A stretch of DNA of 51,016 bases from Bacteroidales bacterium UBA1181 (GTDB lineage Bacteria; Bacteroidota; Bacteroidia; Bacteroidales; Paludibacteraceae). The stretch spans positions 1 through 51,016 of the forward strand of contig DBYR01000018.1 in the NCBI GenBank assembly GCA_002310215.1. The letters run 5' to 3'. The notes beneath the pieces are model-generated. The model did no database searches. It saw only the letters and a list, made by a program, of their open reading frames with translations, and was not told the origin of the DNA. Of the stretch, positions 1 through 7,393 are shown piece by piece; within the stretch, counting starts at the first letter, position 1; the number at the start of each line of letters is the position of its first letter. Made by a program: the position numbers and the translations under genes.

Positions 1-90
1 GTCACACACGATATCATCTTGGGCAAATAGCCTTGAAGATGATGCGAAAAGAGCCAATAATCCAACGATACAATACTTTATCTTCATCAT
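1..90 (-). CDS. Exported protein, N-terminal fragment (cut by window edge)
   Basis: Only the first 30 codons are present. They begin with two consecutive ATG codons (the outer at 90) and read into the left window edge. The translation has a lysine-containing N-terminus, a hydrophobic core (IVGLLALFA) and a likely signal peptidase I site after LFA, followed by QDD, so the product is probably exported to the periplasm or outer membrane. A well-formed Bacteroidota promoter lies about 60 bases upstream (149-179). Nothing here identifies the mature protein. Confidence 0.7.
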   Translation of the reverse strand, partial: MMKIKYCIVGLLALFASSSRLFAQDDIVCD

Positions 91-148
91 TCTCAAACGT
101 TTTTCATCGCATTAGTGTAAAGCATATAAATGCATACGCTTAGCAGGG

Positions 149-179
149 CAAAGATATGTATTATTCTTAAAAAAACAAA
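149..179 (-). promoter_or_regulatory. Bacteroidota-type promoter, TTTG-N19-TATCTTTG
   Basis: Read on the minus strand, a TTTG (176-179) and a TATCTTTG (149-156) are separated by exactly 19 bases, matching the Bacteroidota primary sigma factor consensus. It points at the exported-protein gene starting at 90, with a leader of about 50 bases, and it lies downstream of the terminator at 262-297. Confidence 0.75.
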
Positions 180-261
180 AAACGCGGCAAAATTTACAAT
201 TCACGGTAAAAAAATATGGGGAAAGATGGGCAAAGAAGGGCAAAAGGAGGGAGAGAGAAGG

Positions 262-297
262 GAAAAAAATTCCCGTGAGGCAGCCCCCACGGGAATC
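262..297 (-). terminator. Rho-independent terminator after the GGGtGRT gene
   Basis: On the minus strand a nine-base stem (269-277 paired with 288-296) encloses a ten-base loop and is followed by a run of T (plus-strand A at 263-269). It lies just after the stop codon at 320, so it ends the NifU-like/GGGtGRT transcript. Confidence 0.85.
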
Positions 298-319
298 CGA
301 CAATGATATAATTATAAAA

Positions 320-1339
320 TTATTTCTTGTTCAAGAAGAGATCCACCTCAACGGCGCAAGCAACGGTGCAACCAACCATTGGGTTGTTACCGATTCCGAG
401 GAATCCCATCATCTCAACGTGAGCAGGCACAGAAGAAGAGCCGGCGAATTGAGCGTCAGAGTGCATACGTCCCAAGGTATCCGTCATACCGTAAGAAGCA
501 GGACCTGCAGCCATGTTATCTGGGTGCAAAGTACGGCCTGTTCCACCACCGGAAGCCACTGAGAAGTAAGGCTTGCCAGCGAGCACGCGCTCCTTCTTGT
601 AAGTACCGGCAACTGGGTGTTGGAAACGAGTTGGGTTGGTAGAGTTACCAGTGATGGAAACGTCAACGTTCTCCTTCCACATGATAGCCACACCCTCACG
701 TACGTCGTCCGCACCGTAGCAGTTCACAGCGGCGCGAGGACCGTCAGAGTAAGCGATCTTCTTCACCACTTTCAACTTGCCAGTGAAGTAGTCGAACTTA
801 GTCTGCACATAAGTGAAACCGTTGATACGGGAGATGATCATAGCGGCGTCCTTACCCAAACCGTTCAAGATACAACGGAGAGGCTTGTTAGCCGGTCTTG
901 ACTTGTTAGCCATCGTAGCGATCTTGATAGCGCCCTCAGCAGCCGCGAAAGACTCGTGACCAGCCAAGAAGGCGAAACATTTAGAATCAGGAGAGAGGAG
1001 GCGGGCAGCCAAGTTACCATGGCCCAAACCAACCTTACGGTCATCAGCCACAGAGCCAGGGATGCAGAAAGATTGGAGACCCTCACCGATGTATTTAGCA
1101 GCCTCGACAGCGTTCTTAGCCTTTTCCTTCAAAGCGATGGCAGTACCTACCACGTAAGCCCACTTCGCATTCTCGAAACAGATTTTCTGAGTGTCCTCGC
1201 AAGTTTTGTATGGATCCAACCCTGCTGCGTCGCAGATTTTGTTAGCTTCCTCGATGGACTTGATACCATGTGCCTTCAAGCAGTCGTTGATTTGCTTGAT
1301 ACGGCGATCTTGTGATTCAAATTTAACTTCTCTAATCAT
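320..1339 (-). CDS. GGGtGRT family protein
   Basis: A 339-residue protein with the family-naming motif GGGTGRT at residues 264-270, in a conserved C-terminal stretch that also holds HPDNMAAGPASYGMTD and a final CTVACAVEVDL. This family is usually encoded beside a NifU-like iron-sulfur scaffold, and here the scaffold gene is upstream at 1807-2508. The biochemical role is, as far as I know, not established; a function in Fe-S handling is an inference from the pairing. No signal peptide or membrane segment is visible, so it is probably cytoplasmic. The start ATG at 1339 lies only five bases from an inverted-repeat arm (1344-1374). A strong terminator follows at 262-297. Confidence 0.9.
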   Translation of the reverse strand: MIREVKFESQDRRIKQINDCLKAHGIKSIEEANKICDAAGLDPYKTCEDTQKICFENAKWAYVVGTAIALKEKAKNAVEAAKYIGEGLQSFCIPGSVADDRKVGLGHGNLAARLLSPDSKCFAFLAGHESFAAAEGAIKIATMANKSRPANKPLRCILNGLGKDAAMIISRINGFTYVQTKFDYFTGKLKVVKKIAYSDGPRAAVNCYGADDVREGVAIMWKENVDVSITGNSTNPTRFQHPVAGTYKKERVLAGKPYFSVASGGGTGRTLHPDNMAAGPASYGMTDTLGRMHSDAQFAGSSSVPAHVEMMGFLGIGNNPMVGCTVACAVEVDLFLNKK

Positions 1340-1343
1340 AATC

Positions 1344-1374
1344 TTATTTACTATTTTTTTATTTACAATTTACT
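1344..1374. repeat. Inverted repeat arm, left end of four-helix-bundle cassette
   Basis: This 31-base AT-rich segment is the imperfect reverse complement of 1774-1804: about 23 of 30 positions match, including a perfect 12-base block, TTATTTACTATT here and AATAGTAAATAA in the other arm. The arms bracket the small four-helix-bundle gene. Confidence 0.6.
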
Positions 1375-1379
1375 CTTTA

Positions 1380-1757
1380 CTATATAGACTTTACGTTTTT
1401 ACGATCCATGTTTTTACGATGAGTAAGAATCGATGCGACAATTATTTTCATCAGTTCATCACATTCAGTTCGTATGGAAGACAACCTATCAGCAGCAACG
1501 ATGTCTGATTCTGCGATCAGCTCCAACCAACAAGAGGTTTCATCCAGTTCCTCTTCCACCATTTTCAGCTTGTTAAGAAAATCCTTTTCGGATTTAGCCA
1601 AACAAGCGGCTCGGTAATTTGCGAAAGGGGAGGTTCCAGAACGAATGATTTGACGAGCGAATGCTTGCGAAGAGATTGTTGTCGGCATATTATCTACCAG
1701 AACAACTATCCTCAAAGCGAACGATTTCAGTCTGCTCTTCAATTCATCCTTGTTCAT
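1380..1757 (-). CDS. Four-helix-bundle protein (S23/IVS-encoded family)
   Basis: I take the start at the ATG at 1757, giving 125 residues (MNKDELKSRLKSFALRIV...), because the in-frame extension upstream translates the AT-rich inverted repeat. The sequence has the hallmarks of the small four-helix-bundle family first found in 23S rRNA intervening sequences: F(A)RQIIRSGTSPFANYRAA, a KSEKDFLNKLKMVEEELDET block and a C-terminal helix ending in an ILTHRKN tail. Members are probably RNA- or nucleic-acid-binding oligomers and turn up as isolated inserts in unrelated loci. Here it splits a pair normally found together (NifU-like and GGGtGRT) and is flanked by an inverted repeat, which suggests a mobile or inserted cassette. 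Function is unknown. Confidence 0.85.
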   Translation of the reverse strand: MNKDELKSRLKSFALRIVVLVDNMPTTISSQAFARQIIRSGTSPFANYRAACLAKSEKDFLNKLKMVEEELDETSCWLELIAESDIVAADRLSSIRTECDELMKIIVASILTHRKNMDRKNVKSI

Positions 1758-1773
1758 CGTCCATCCATCAAAT

Positions 1774-1804
1774 CGTAAATAATAAATTGTCCAATAGTAA
1801 ATAA
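1774..1804. repeat. Inverted repeat arm, right end of four-helix-bundle cassette
   Basis: This is the partner of 1344-1374. It starts 16 bases upstream of the four-helix-bundle start codon and ends two bases before the stop codon of the NifU-like gene (1807-1809), so the cassette fills the intergenic space almost exactly. Confidence 0.6.
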
Positions 1805-1806
1805 TA

Positions 1807-2508
1807 TTATTCTTTACGTGGGTCGATGGATTTAACCGCACCGTCTTCCTTCTTCGTACGTCCGTACGTGCCAGTCACGCTCTTGAGAGCCTCGTCGGCA
1901 GGAACACCCTTCTTCACTGCGTCCATGAACTTGCCCATGTGAACGAACTCGTATCCGCACACTTGGTTGTCCTTGTCCAAGAACATCTTGGTGATGTAAC
2001 CCTCGGTCAACTGGAGGTAACGAGTACCCTTAGCCTTCGTACCGTAGAGTGTACCCATCTGACCGATCAAGCCCTTGCCAAGGTCTTCCAAACCAGCACC
2101 GACAGCCAAACCACCCTCAGAGAAGGCAGATTGCGTACGACCGTAAACGATTTGGAGGAACAACTCGCGCATTGCAGTGTTGATGGCGTCACAAACCAAG
2201 TCTGTGTTCAAAGCCTCCAACAAAGTCTTGCCTGGAAGGATCTCAGACGCCATAGCGGCAGAGTGAGTCATACCAGAGCAACCGATGGTCTCCACCAAGC
2301 ACTCTTCGATGACGCCCTTCTTCACGTTCAAGGTCAATTTGCACGCACCTTGCTGAGGAGCGCACCAACCAATACCGTGCGTCAAACCTGAAATATCCTT
2401 AATCTCCTTCGCTTGAATCCATTTCCCTTCCTCAGGGATAGGAGCTGGTCCATGGTTAGGACCCTTGGCAACAGAACACATCTGTTCCACTTCTTTTGTG
2501 TAAATCAT
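1807..2508 (-). CDS. NifU-like iron-sulfur cluster assembly scaffold protein
   Basis: A 233-residue protein with an IscU/NifU-type domain. Three cysteines fall in the places expected for scaffold ligands: GACKLTLNV, TIGCSGMTHSAA and LVCDAINTAM. An extra cysteine lies in GIGWCAPQQG. The N-terminal lead and a C-terminal segment of roughly 100 residues distinguish it from classical IscU and match the subgroup that travels with GGGtGRT proteins. It is expected to hold or transfer Fe-S clusters in the cytoplasm. It is the first gene of the operon; downstream come the four-helix-bundle insert and the GGGtGRT gene. I found no clear promoter; TGTATTCG (2550-2557, minus) is only a weak -7 match. Confidence 0.85.
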   Translation of the reverse strand: MIYTKEVEQMCSVAKGPNHGPAPIPEEGKWIQAKEIKDISGLTHGIGWCAPQQGACKLTLNVKKGVIEECLVETIGCSGMTHSAAMASEILPGKTLLEALNTDLVCDAINTAMRELFLQIVYGRTQSAFSEGGLAVGAGLEDLGKGLIGQMGTLYGTKAKGTRYLQLTEGYITKMFLDKDNQVCGYEFVHMGKFMDAVKKGVPADEALKSVTGTYGRTKKEDGAVKSIDPRKE

Positions 2509-2598
2509 AATCTGTTAATTATTGTTATATAAAATAAAACACAATTTTTCGAATACAAAAAAAGACATTTTTCGGGAGAAAAACAAGCGATTTTAGAG

Positions 2599-2626
2599 TT
2601 AAGAATTAAGAATTAAAAATTAAGAT
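2599..2626. repeat. Short tandem heptamer repeat, TTAAGAA-like, four units
   Basis: Four consecutive seven-base units (TTAAGAA, TTAAGAA, TTAAAAA, TTAAGAT) lie between the end of the YejM-like gene and the start of the NifU-like gene. The rest of 2509-2699 is AT-rich non-coding sequence with no other clear signal. Confidence 0.7.
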
Positions 2627-2699
2627 TGGGGGGAGCGGTAAAAATGTCCGATGCCCCGAAACGGATGTAGTCCAACGCCCCAAAGTTCCTTGGGATTTG

Positions 2700-4550
2700 T
2701 CACTTCCAGAACTGTTTGATTTGCGTCTCCGCACGTTCGAACAAAACTCGATCGAAAGGCGCATCGAACTGGTCGACAAGGTTACGGTCGGTGATGGAAT
2801 AGTCCCCATCATAGTAGACATTGGTGATGGTACCCAAGCTGTCGACCATGCCGACCCCGATATAGCTGTCCACCAGCAAGAAATCACGATGGGCGGTCGT
2901 ATCGAAGAGAGAGGTACCAATGGAGTAGTCGGAAGGTTTATTCGTAGTGCCAAAAAGATCGTTCATCAGGGTCGGTACCAAATCGTAGTGGGCCGTCCAT
3001 CTATCAGAAACAATCGTATCCTTAGCATTGAAGTAAACCATCGGCACCTGCATTTGGGCGGCGGAATAGTTGCCGTTATGGCCCCAGAAGGCACGGTGGC
3101 AGTCGTCGAACTCTTGGGAATGGTCGCCCGTGAAGACGATGACCGTGCTGTCGAGCAAACCTTTGGCCTCCACCTCCGTCAGGATTTTACCCACCAAAGA
3201 GTCCAAATAGTAAACCATATTCTTGTAGAGGTTCAGGAACTCCGTCGGGTCCACATCCTTGCCGAGACGCTCGTAGTGCGCGCAATCCCAGGAAGGTTGG
3301 AACGGACCAGTGTAATCCTCCGGTTTGATCATACTGTGCAGGGAATCGAAGAAGAGGAACGAGAAGAATGGTGCGCTATCCCCTCCCCTACCATTCAGGT
3401 ACTGCAGGAAAGCCTGCGCCACGTTCACGTCACGCTGCCAAGCGTTCAAACCAGGCGCCGAACCGCACTGATCCGGGAACATAGAGAAGACGCACTTATC
3501 CAACGGAGGATTGAGCATGGAAGCGCTCGGGAAGAGACGTACATCGTATCCATTCTCCTTCATCGCGGAGAAGAGTACTGGCGGGATGGACTGTTCACAG
3601 AAATCCCTCCAATAAACGCCAGGCAATCCGTAGAACATAGAGAAAACGCCCGTCCTCGTGCCATTGCTACCGCTATAGTGGCGGAGGAAACGGGAAGAGC
3701 GTTTCGAGAATTCGTAGATATTAGGCGAGCAGAGCGAGTCCATCGTCGACGCGCGCCAAGCGTCGAAAGCGATGACGATCAGATTCTTGCCCGATTGGGT
3801 GTTCACAAGAGGGGTCTTCGGATAAGCGTATGTCTTGCCCCGGTAGTCCGTAGCGACAGTGGTGGACTCCACCTCCATCCCCACGGCGGAAAGCAGTTGG
3901 TTGGCATTGAGGGAGACACAGGCCGGGAAGTAACGGTCCAGCAGAATGAGCCGACGGTCGTTCCGCGCATGCGCCATCGCATGTCTGCATTGGACGACGC
4001 AGATGAGCAAGCCGAAGAAGACGATCAGCGCATAGATGATATTGTTAGGTATCTTATTCGCCAGGCGGAAAGCCAATTTGAACATCAGCATTTCAATCAG
4101 GAAGAGAGCGACGAGAACGCCCCCGACCAGGAAATATTGCGAAATCGTGAACTCGAACACCTGAGTCGCTCCCGGTGCGAAGACCTGTTCCAGCACGTAG
4201 GAATTGATGTGGAAGCGGTAGAGCGAAAAGATGTAAGCGTCCAATGCGAATATGATCAGGAAAAGCGTCGCCACGAGCGAGGCGCAGATAAGGCTCGCCC
4301 GATTGCTCCTCAAAAGGATGGTGACGGGAAGATAGATGAAGAATATCGGGAGAATGGTGATAAAGACGAAATGCGTCAGAATGTATGCGCAGATATAGAG
4401 CGCATGTCCGTTCCAGATATCCTCAGGGATGAGGGTGAAATACTTCAGGGAAATCAGAAACACCAAAAGCGAGTTGAACAATGCGAACCATCCCCCCGCC
4501 TTCAGCAGTCTACGCCTACTAACAACCGATGCACCGTTCCCTTCACCCAT
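2700..4550 (-). CDS. YejM/PbgA-like inner-membrane sulfatase-fold protein
   Basis: A 616-residue protein. The first about 190 residues form five probable membrane helices (near 22-42, 52-80, 86-110, 137-160 and 170-190) and resemble the DUF3413 domain of E. coli YejM/PbgA, including the GGWFALFN start. A periplasmic alkaline-phosphatase/sulfatase-fold domain follows from about residue 255. Candidate metal and catalytic residues are present: D263 (IAFDAWR), T298 or T300 (NGTRTG), D476-H477 (GDHSQEF), H491 (WGHNG) and H521. E. coli YejM controls LPS synthesis through LapB and lacks a complete active site, so this protein may be a real hydrolase or transferase, closer in chemistry to LtaS or phosphoethanolamine transferases. 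It is the last gene of the operon and starts four bases after the DUF2490 gene ends. Confidence 0.8.
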   Translation of the reverse strand: MGEGNGASVVSRRRLLKAGGWFALFNSLLVFLISLKYFTLIPEDIWNGHALYICAYILTHFVFITILPIFFIYLPVTILLRSNRASLICASLVATLFLIIFALDAYIFSLYRFHINSYVLEQVFAPGATQVFEFTISQYFLVGGVLVALFLIEMLMFKLAFRLANKIPNNIIYALIVFFGLLICVVQCRHAMAHARNDRRLILLDRYFPACVSLNANQLLSAVGMEVESTTVATDYRGKTYAYPKTPLVNTQSGKNLIVIAFDAWRASTMDSLCSPNIYEFSKRSSRFLRHYSGSNGTRTGVFSMFYGLPGVYWRDFCEQSIPPVLFSAMKENGYDVRLFPSASMLNPPLDKCVFSMFPDQCGSAPGLNAWQRDVNVAQAFLQYLNGRGGDSAPFFSFLFFDSLHSMIKPEDYTGPFQPSWDCAHYERLGKDVDPTEFLNLYKNMVYYLDSLVGKILTEVEAKGLLDSTVIVFTGDHSQEFDDCHRAFWGHNGNYSAAQMQVPMVYFNAKDTIVSDRWTAHYDLVPTLMNDLFGTTNKPSDYSIGTSLFDTTAHRDFLLVDSYIGVGMVDSLGTITNVYYDGDYSITDRNLVDQFDAPFDRVLFERAETQIKQFWK

Positions 4551-4554
4551 ACCA

Positions 4555-5256
4555 TCATAAACTTAACGAATAAGACAAGACGACGCTGAAGACATCCTTC
4601 GGACGGGAGACGTTCATGCCGTCGTCGAAACGGAAGAGCGCCTTCAGGGAATTACGCTTGTTGAAATCATATTTCGCGCCACCCTCATACCTCAGTTTTG
4701 TCAGGCATGTGCCCTTGTAACTGTTCGTGCGGATGAAGGATTCCACCCCGACACACGGGTAGAGGTGAATCTTGCGGATCTTCGTCGACACATACAGTTT
4801 ATTTCTCCAAACATCCTTGTACTGTTTGTGCTGCTTTTTTTCCGGGCGGTAAGTGATCTGGTACTTGGACTTCAGTCCGAAAGAGAATCTAGCCACATCC
4901 TTCTTCACGCGCAAGTAGCCCCCATAGCGGTGGTTCAAATAGATATCATCCTTCTTATTCGCCGCACCGATGAGGTAGTAGTCCGCACCGACGCGCAAAA
5001 GACCCTTCACCACATTGTAGGAGACGTCCGCCTTCGTGTAGAACTTGTCCAGTTCGGTGGAGTTATCACGCATCGAGACAGACTCGGAGAGTCCCACATT
5101 CAGTCGTTTGAAGAAACGCTTCGACACGGAGAAACTCACAGAAGAGGCAAAGTCCTGCTCGTCACCCCCCGCCCAGGCGATGCCAGAGCAGCAAAAGGAA
5201 GTGACAAGCAAGACAATCAAACGATTTCTAAAATATGCGAAAGATGAATTATCCAT
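4555..5256 (-). CDS. DUF2490-type outer-membrane beta-barrel protein
   Basis: A 233-residue protein with an N-terminal signal peptide (hydrophobic IVLLVTSFCCSGIAWA, probable cleavage before GGDEQ). The mature part consists of alternating amphipathic strands and ends in VVLSYSLSL, as expected for an outer-membrane barrel. The pattern fits the DUF2490 family, whose substrates are unknown. Its start overlaps the end of the DUF4956 gene by eight bases, and the YejM-like gene follows directly, so the three are probably co-translated. In this operon it could provide an outer-membrane exit or anchor, which is an inference from context only. Confidence 0.75.
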   Translation of the reverse strand: MDNSSFAYFRNRLIVLLVTSFCCSGIAWAGGDEQDFASSVSFSVSKRFFKRLNVGLSESVSMRDNSTELDKFYTKADVSYNVVKGLLRVGADYYLIGAANKKDDIYLNHRYGGYLRVKKDVARFSFGLKSKYQITYRPEKKQHKQYKDVWRNKLYVSTKIRKIHLYPCVGVESFIRTNSYKGTCLTKLRYEGGAKYDFNKRNSLKALFRFDDGMNVSRPKDVFSVVLSYSLSL

Positions 5257-5932
5257 TAAAATCCTTAGGCCTTGTTATTTGGTCTATCGTATTGATTTCC
5301 TTTGAATTAGACTCATAATAAACCTTTATCAAAGCCGTATCCTTCAAGAAATCGATATAACCGACCTCACATTTCGTAATATTCAGTCCGGTACGTTGTT
5401 TGATATCAGCCACCATCTCGTCATACTTATCAGGGGTGATAAGGCTGATTTTCTCGTATTTGATCAGTTTGCATGAACTTTTCGAGACGATACGGGTCAT
5501 CTCCATCAGCCAAGTCATGAAAACGAAGATGAAGTTAGTGAGGAAGAGCTCCACATAACTTACGCTGACGGCCAACGCATTGATGACGGAAAGTCCGATG
5601 ATGAGGAAGAGATAGGTCATCTCACGAATTGGCACGGTATCCGTACGATAACGGATGATGCCGAAGATGGCGAAGAGACCCAACGCCAGACCTAACTGGA
5701 GCTTCTCGCTTCCCAGAAGGAAAATCAGGAGGAAGACAGTCGTACTGATTAAAGTGAAAGTGAACACATAATCACGTCTCTTAGACTTACGGTAATACAG
5801 CCATACGATGATCAACGAGGTGACTAAGAAATTAAGTCCAAAACGGAGAAGCAACTGAAAAATGCCCTCCGCGTTCACGAGAGGAGTACCGAAAATCGCC
5901 AACTCGCCGATACTTGAAAAGAAATCACTCAT
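5249..5932 (-). CDS. DUF4956 integral membrane protein
   Basis: A 227-residue protein with about four membrane helices in the first 140 residues. It contains the DUF4956 signature region GLFAIFGIIRYRTDTVPIREMTYLF and a cytoplasmic C-terminal domain (CEVGYIDFLKDTALIKVYY). DUF4956 proteins are repeatedly encoded next to VTC-type polyphosphate polymerases, exactly as here (VTC gene upstream at 6003-6851). A membrane channel or anchor role for the polymerase is a reasonable inference, by analogy with the membrane subunits of the yeast VTC complex, but there is no sequence similarity I can point to. Confidence 0.85.
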   Translation of the reverse strand: MSDFFSSIGELAIFGTPLVNAEGIFQLLLRFGLNFLVTSLIIVWLYYRKSKRRDYVFTFTLISTTVFLLIFLLGSEKLQLGLALGLFAIFGIIRYRTDTVPIREMTYLFLIIGLSVINALAVSVSYVELFLTNFIFVFMTWLMEMTRIVSKSSCKLIKYEKISLITPDKYDEMVADIKQRTGLNITKCEVGYIDFLKDTALIKVYYESNSKEINTIDQITRPKDFNG

Positions 5933-6002
5933 ACTTGCTTAAGTATTATAAATTGTTATTTGTTCTTGTCATATTAAATGGTAAAAGAAGCGAGGCGAAG
6001 CA

Positions 6003-6851
6003 TCAAAGTTTGTTGATGTATCTGACCTTCTCCTTAAACCGGTTATACTTAATGGAAGGGTCCGTCAACACCATGCCCAAGCAATATTTGCTGATGCTGC
6101 GCTTTTTAATGCGCAGGGAAGCGAGGTAATCCTTGAAGTGGGAATGGGCGTTACCGTCTTGTTTCACCTCGACGATGCACAACTTAGGTATCGTGTTTTT
6201 CGTTCCGGTGACGCAGTTCTCGAAATTGATGTTATAATCGATGGTCAGACGCTCCGACTTCTCCTTGTTCACCAACGTGATGCGGAAGAAGCTATTTCTA
6301 AGGCGGAAATCTATTTCGTTCATTTTGAACTTAGACTTCTCGTCGAGGAAAGCGATGGCCTCTTCATTGTGCAGGACATTCTCGTCCGTCACGGTGATAC
6401 GTTTCTTGGAGGTTCTGCCCTTGTTGTTCTTCGTCTTAACTTCCAGGAACATCAAGTTGGATTCAACGTATTCGCGCACACGGATCTTCTGGCGGTTGAG
6501 TTTCCCGTCTTGGTGGACGACATACATGGTGGCCTGGGGGGTATCGTAATAGAGCGTACGATAGAACGCTTTGCGCAGGTCGCCGATACGTTGCACGTAA
6601 TAGTCCTCCTTCGCCATCTCCAGCAACGTCGGCAGATTCGCCACATTCACGAGGAATTTCGTGTCGATTCTGTTCATCAGACGTATGCCGCTCATCTCCT
6701 CCAACGTGATAGGAGCAAGCGCCGCGAGTTTGCCGTCGATCGATTCAACGACGTCAGACATTTTCGGCATCAAGGCACCGTCACCAGCAACACACGCGCC
6801 CTTATCGAGAGCGACAACCTTATCCGTTATGACACCAACGTTGTCTTCCAT
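6003..6851 (-). CDS. VTC-domain polyphosphate polymerase
   Basis: A 282-residue protein whose residues from about 45 onward form a triphosphate-tunnel (VTC) domain. Characteristic tunnel motifs appear in order: NRIDTKFLV, RTLYYDTP, KIRVREY, FLEVKTK with the following GRTSKKR, ERLTIDYNI and IVEVKQDG. These supply the basic and acidic side chains that bind the growing chain, ATP and metal in yeast Vtc4, so the protein probably makes polyphosphate from ATP. No membrane helix is seen; attachment to the membrane would need the adjacent DUF4956 protein. The start is uncertain: the ATG at 6851 gives an extra N-terminal lead, and internal ATGs at MPKMSDVVE are alternatives. It starts seven bases after the small exported-protein gene. 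Confidence 0.85.
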   Translation of the reverse strand: MEDNVGVITDKVVALDKGACVAGDGALMPKMSDVVESIDGKLAALAPITLEEMSGIRLMNRIDTKFLVNVANLPTLLEMAKEDYYVQRIGDLRKAFYRTLYYDTPQATMYVVHQDGKLNRQKIRVREYVESNLMFLEVKTKNNKGRTSKKRITVTDENVLHNEEAIAFLDEKSKFKMNEIDFRLRNSFFRITLVNKEKSERLTIDYNINFENCVTGTKNTIPKLCIVEVKQDGNAHSHFKDYLASLRIKKRSISKYCLGMVLTDPSIKYNRFKEKVRYINKL

Positions 6852-6857
6852 TTCCGT

Positions 6858-7259
6858 TTATTCCGTGATGTACTCGTACACCTTCTCCGACTTCAATTTA
6901 CCGTTAGGGAAGAGGACCTTGGCGTACTGTTTCTTGCCAAACTCGTTGTACTGGAACTGTACGGTCTTCTCCAACTTATTGTACTCGTCGAAGTGTTGTT
7001 CTTCGGTGCACTTTCCCTTTTCGTTGTATTTATAGGTTGTGCGCGACTTTTGGTCGCCCACTTTCGTGAACTCTATTTCTTCCGTTTTATTGCCCTGAGC
7101 GTCATATTTCGTGACGTGGTCCAACTTCTTCTTGCCATTTTCCATGCGCCATTCCTTGACCTCAGTCAACACCTTTCCGTTCACCTTTTTCTGTGCGAAG
7201 GCACTATAAGAGAGAGCGGACACGAGCAAAACGATTATAGCCAAAAAACACCTTTTCAT
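6858..7259 (-). CDS. Small exported protein with YD-like repeats, function unknown
   Basis: A 133-residue protein with a clear signal peptide (MKRCFLAIIVLLVSALSYSAFA, cleaved before QKK). The mature part is a set of short beta-rich repeats (KYDAQGNKTEEIEF, YKYNEKGKCTEEQHF, FQYNEFGKKQYAKV) that resemble the degenerate MORN/YD repeats common in exported Bacteroidota proteins. It is the first gene of the polyphosphate-polymerase operon, with a -7 element at 7293-7300. It is probably periplasmic. I do not recognise a named family. Confidence 0.75.
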   Translation of the reverse strand: MKRCFLAIIVLLVSALSYSAFAQKKVNGKVLTEVKEWRMENGKKKLDHVTKYDAQGNKTEEIEFTKVGDQKSRTTYKYNEKGKCTEEQHFDEYNKLEKTVQFQYNEFGKKQYAKVLFPNGKLKSEKVYEYITE

Positions 7260-7292
7260 ATGCAGTCTATTTTAATGGTATTAAATCATGTC

Positions 7293-7300
7293 CAAAAATA
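7293..7300 (-). promoter_or_regulatory. -7 element TATTTTTG for the polyphosphate operon
   Basis: On the minus strand this matches TAnnTTTG exactly and lies 34 bases before the start codon at 7259. No convincing -33 TTTG is found at the normal spacing. Confidence 0.5.
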
Positions 7301-7393
7301 AGCATTTATCGGACAACTAAAAAAAATATTCAGTCAAATTTAGAATTAACTCTTAGAAAATCCTTATATCGCAGACAAAACAAGCAAACTGAA

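Noticed and set aside
2697..4589. Long open frame on the plus strand opposite the YejM-like gene
   Set aside because: The minus-strand frame has membrane helices and clear sulfatase-fold motifs. The plus-strand translation is rich in Arg, Glu and His with no recognisable domain, typical of an antisense shadow.
6138..7301. Long plus-strand open frame across the polymerase and exported-protein genes
   Set aside because: It spans two well-supported minus-strand genes and their junction, and its product (Leu/Val/His-rich) matches no family.
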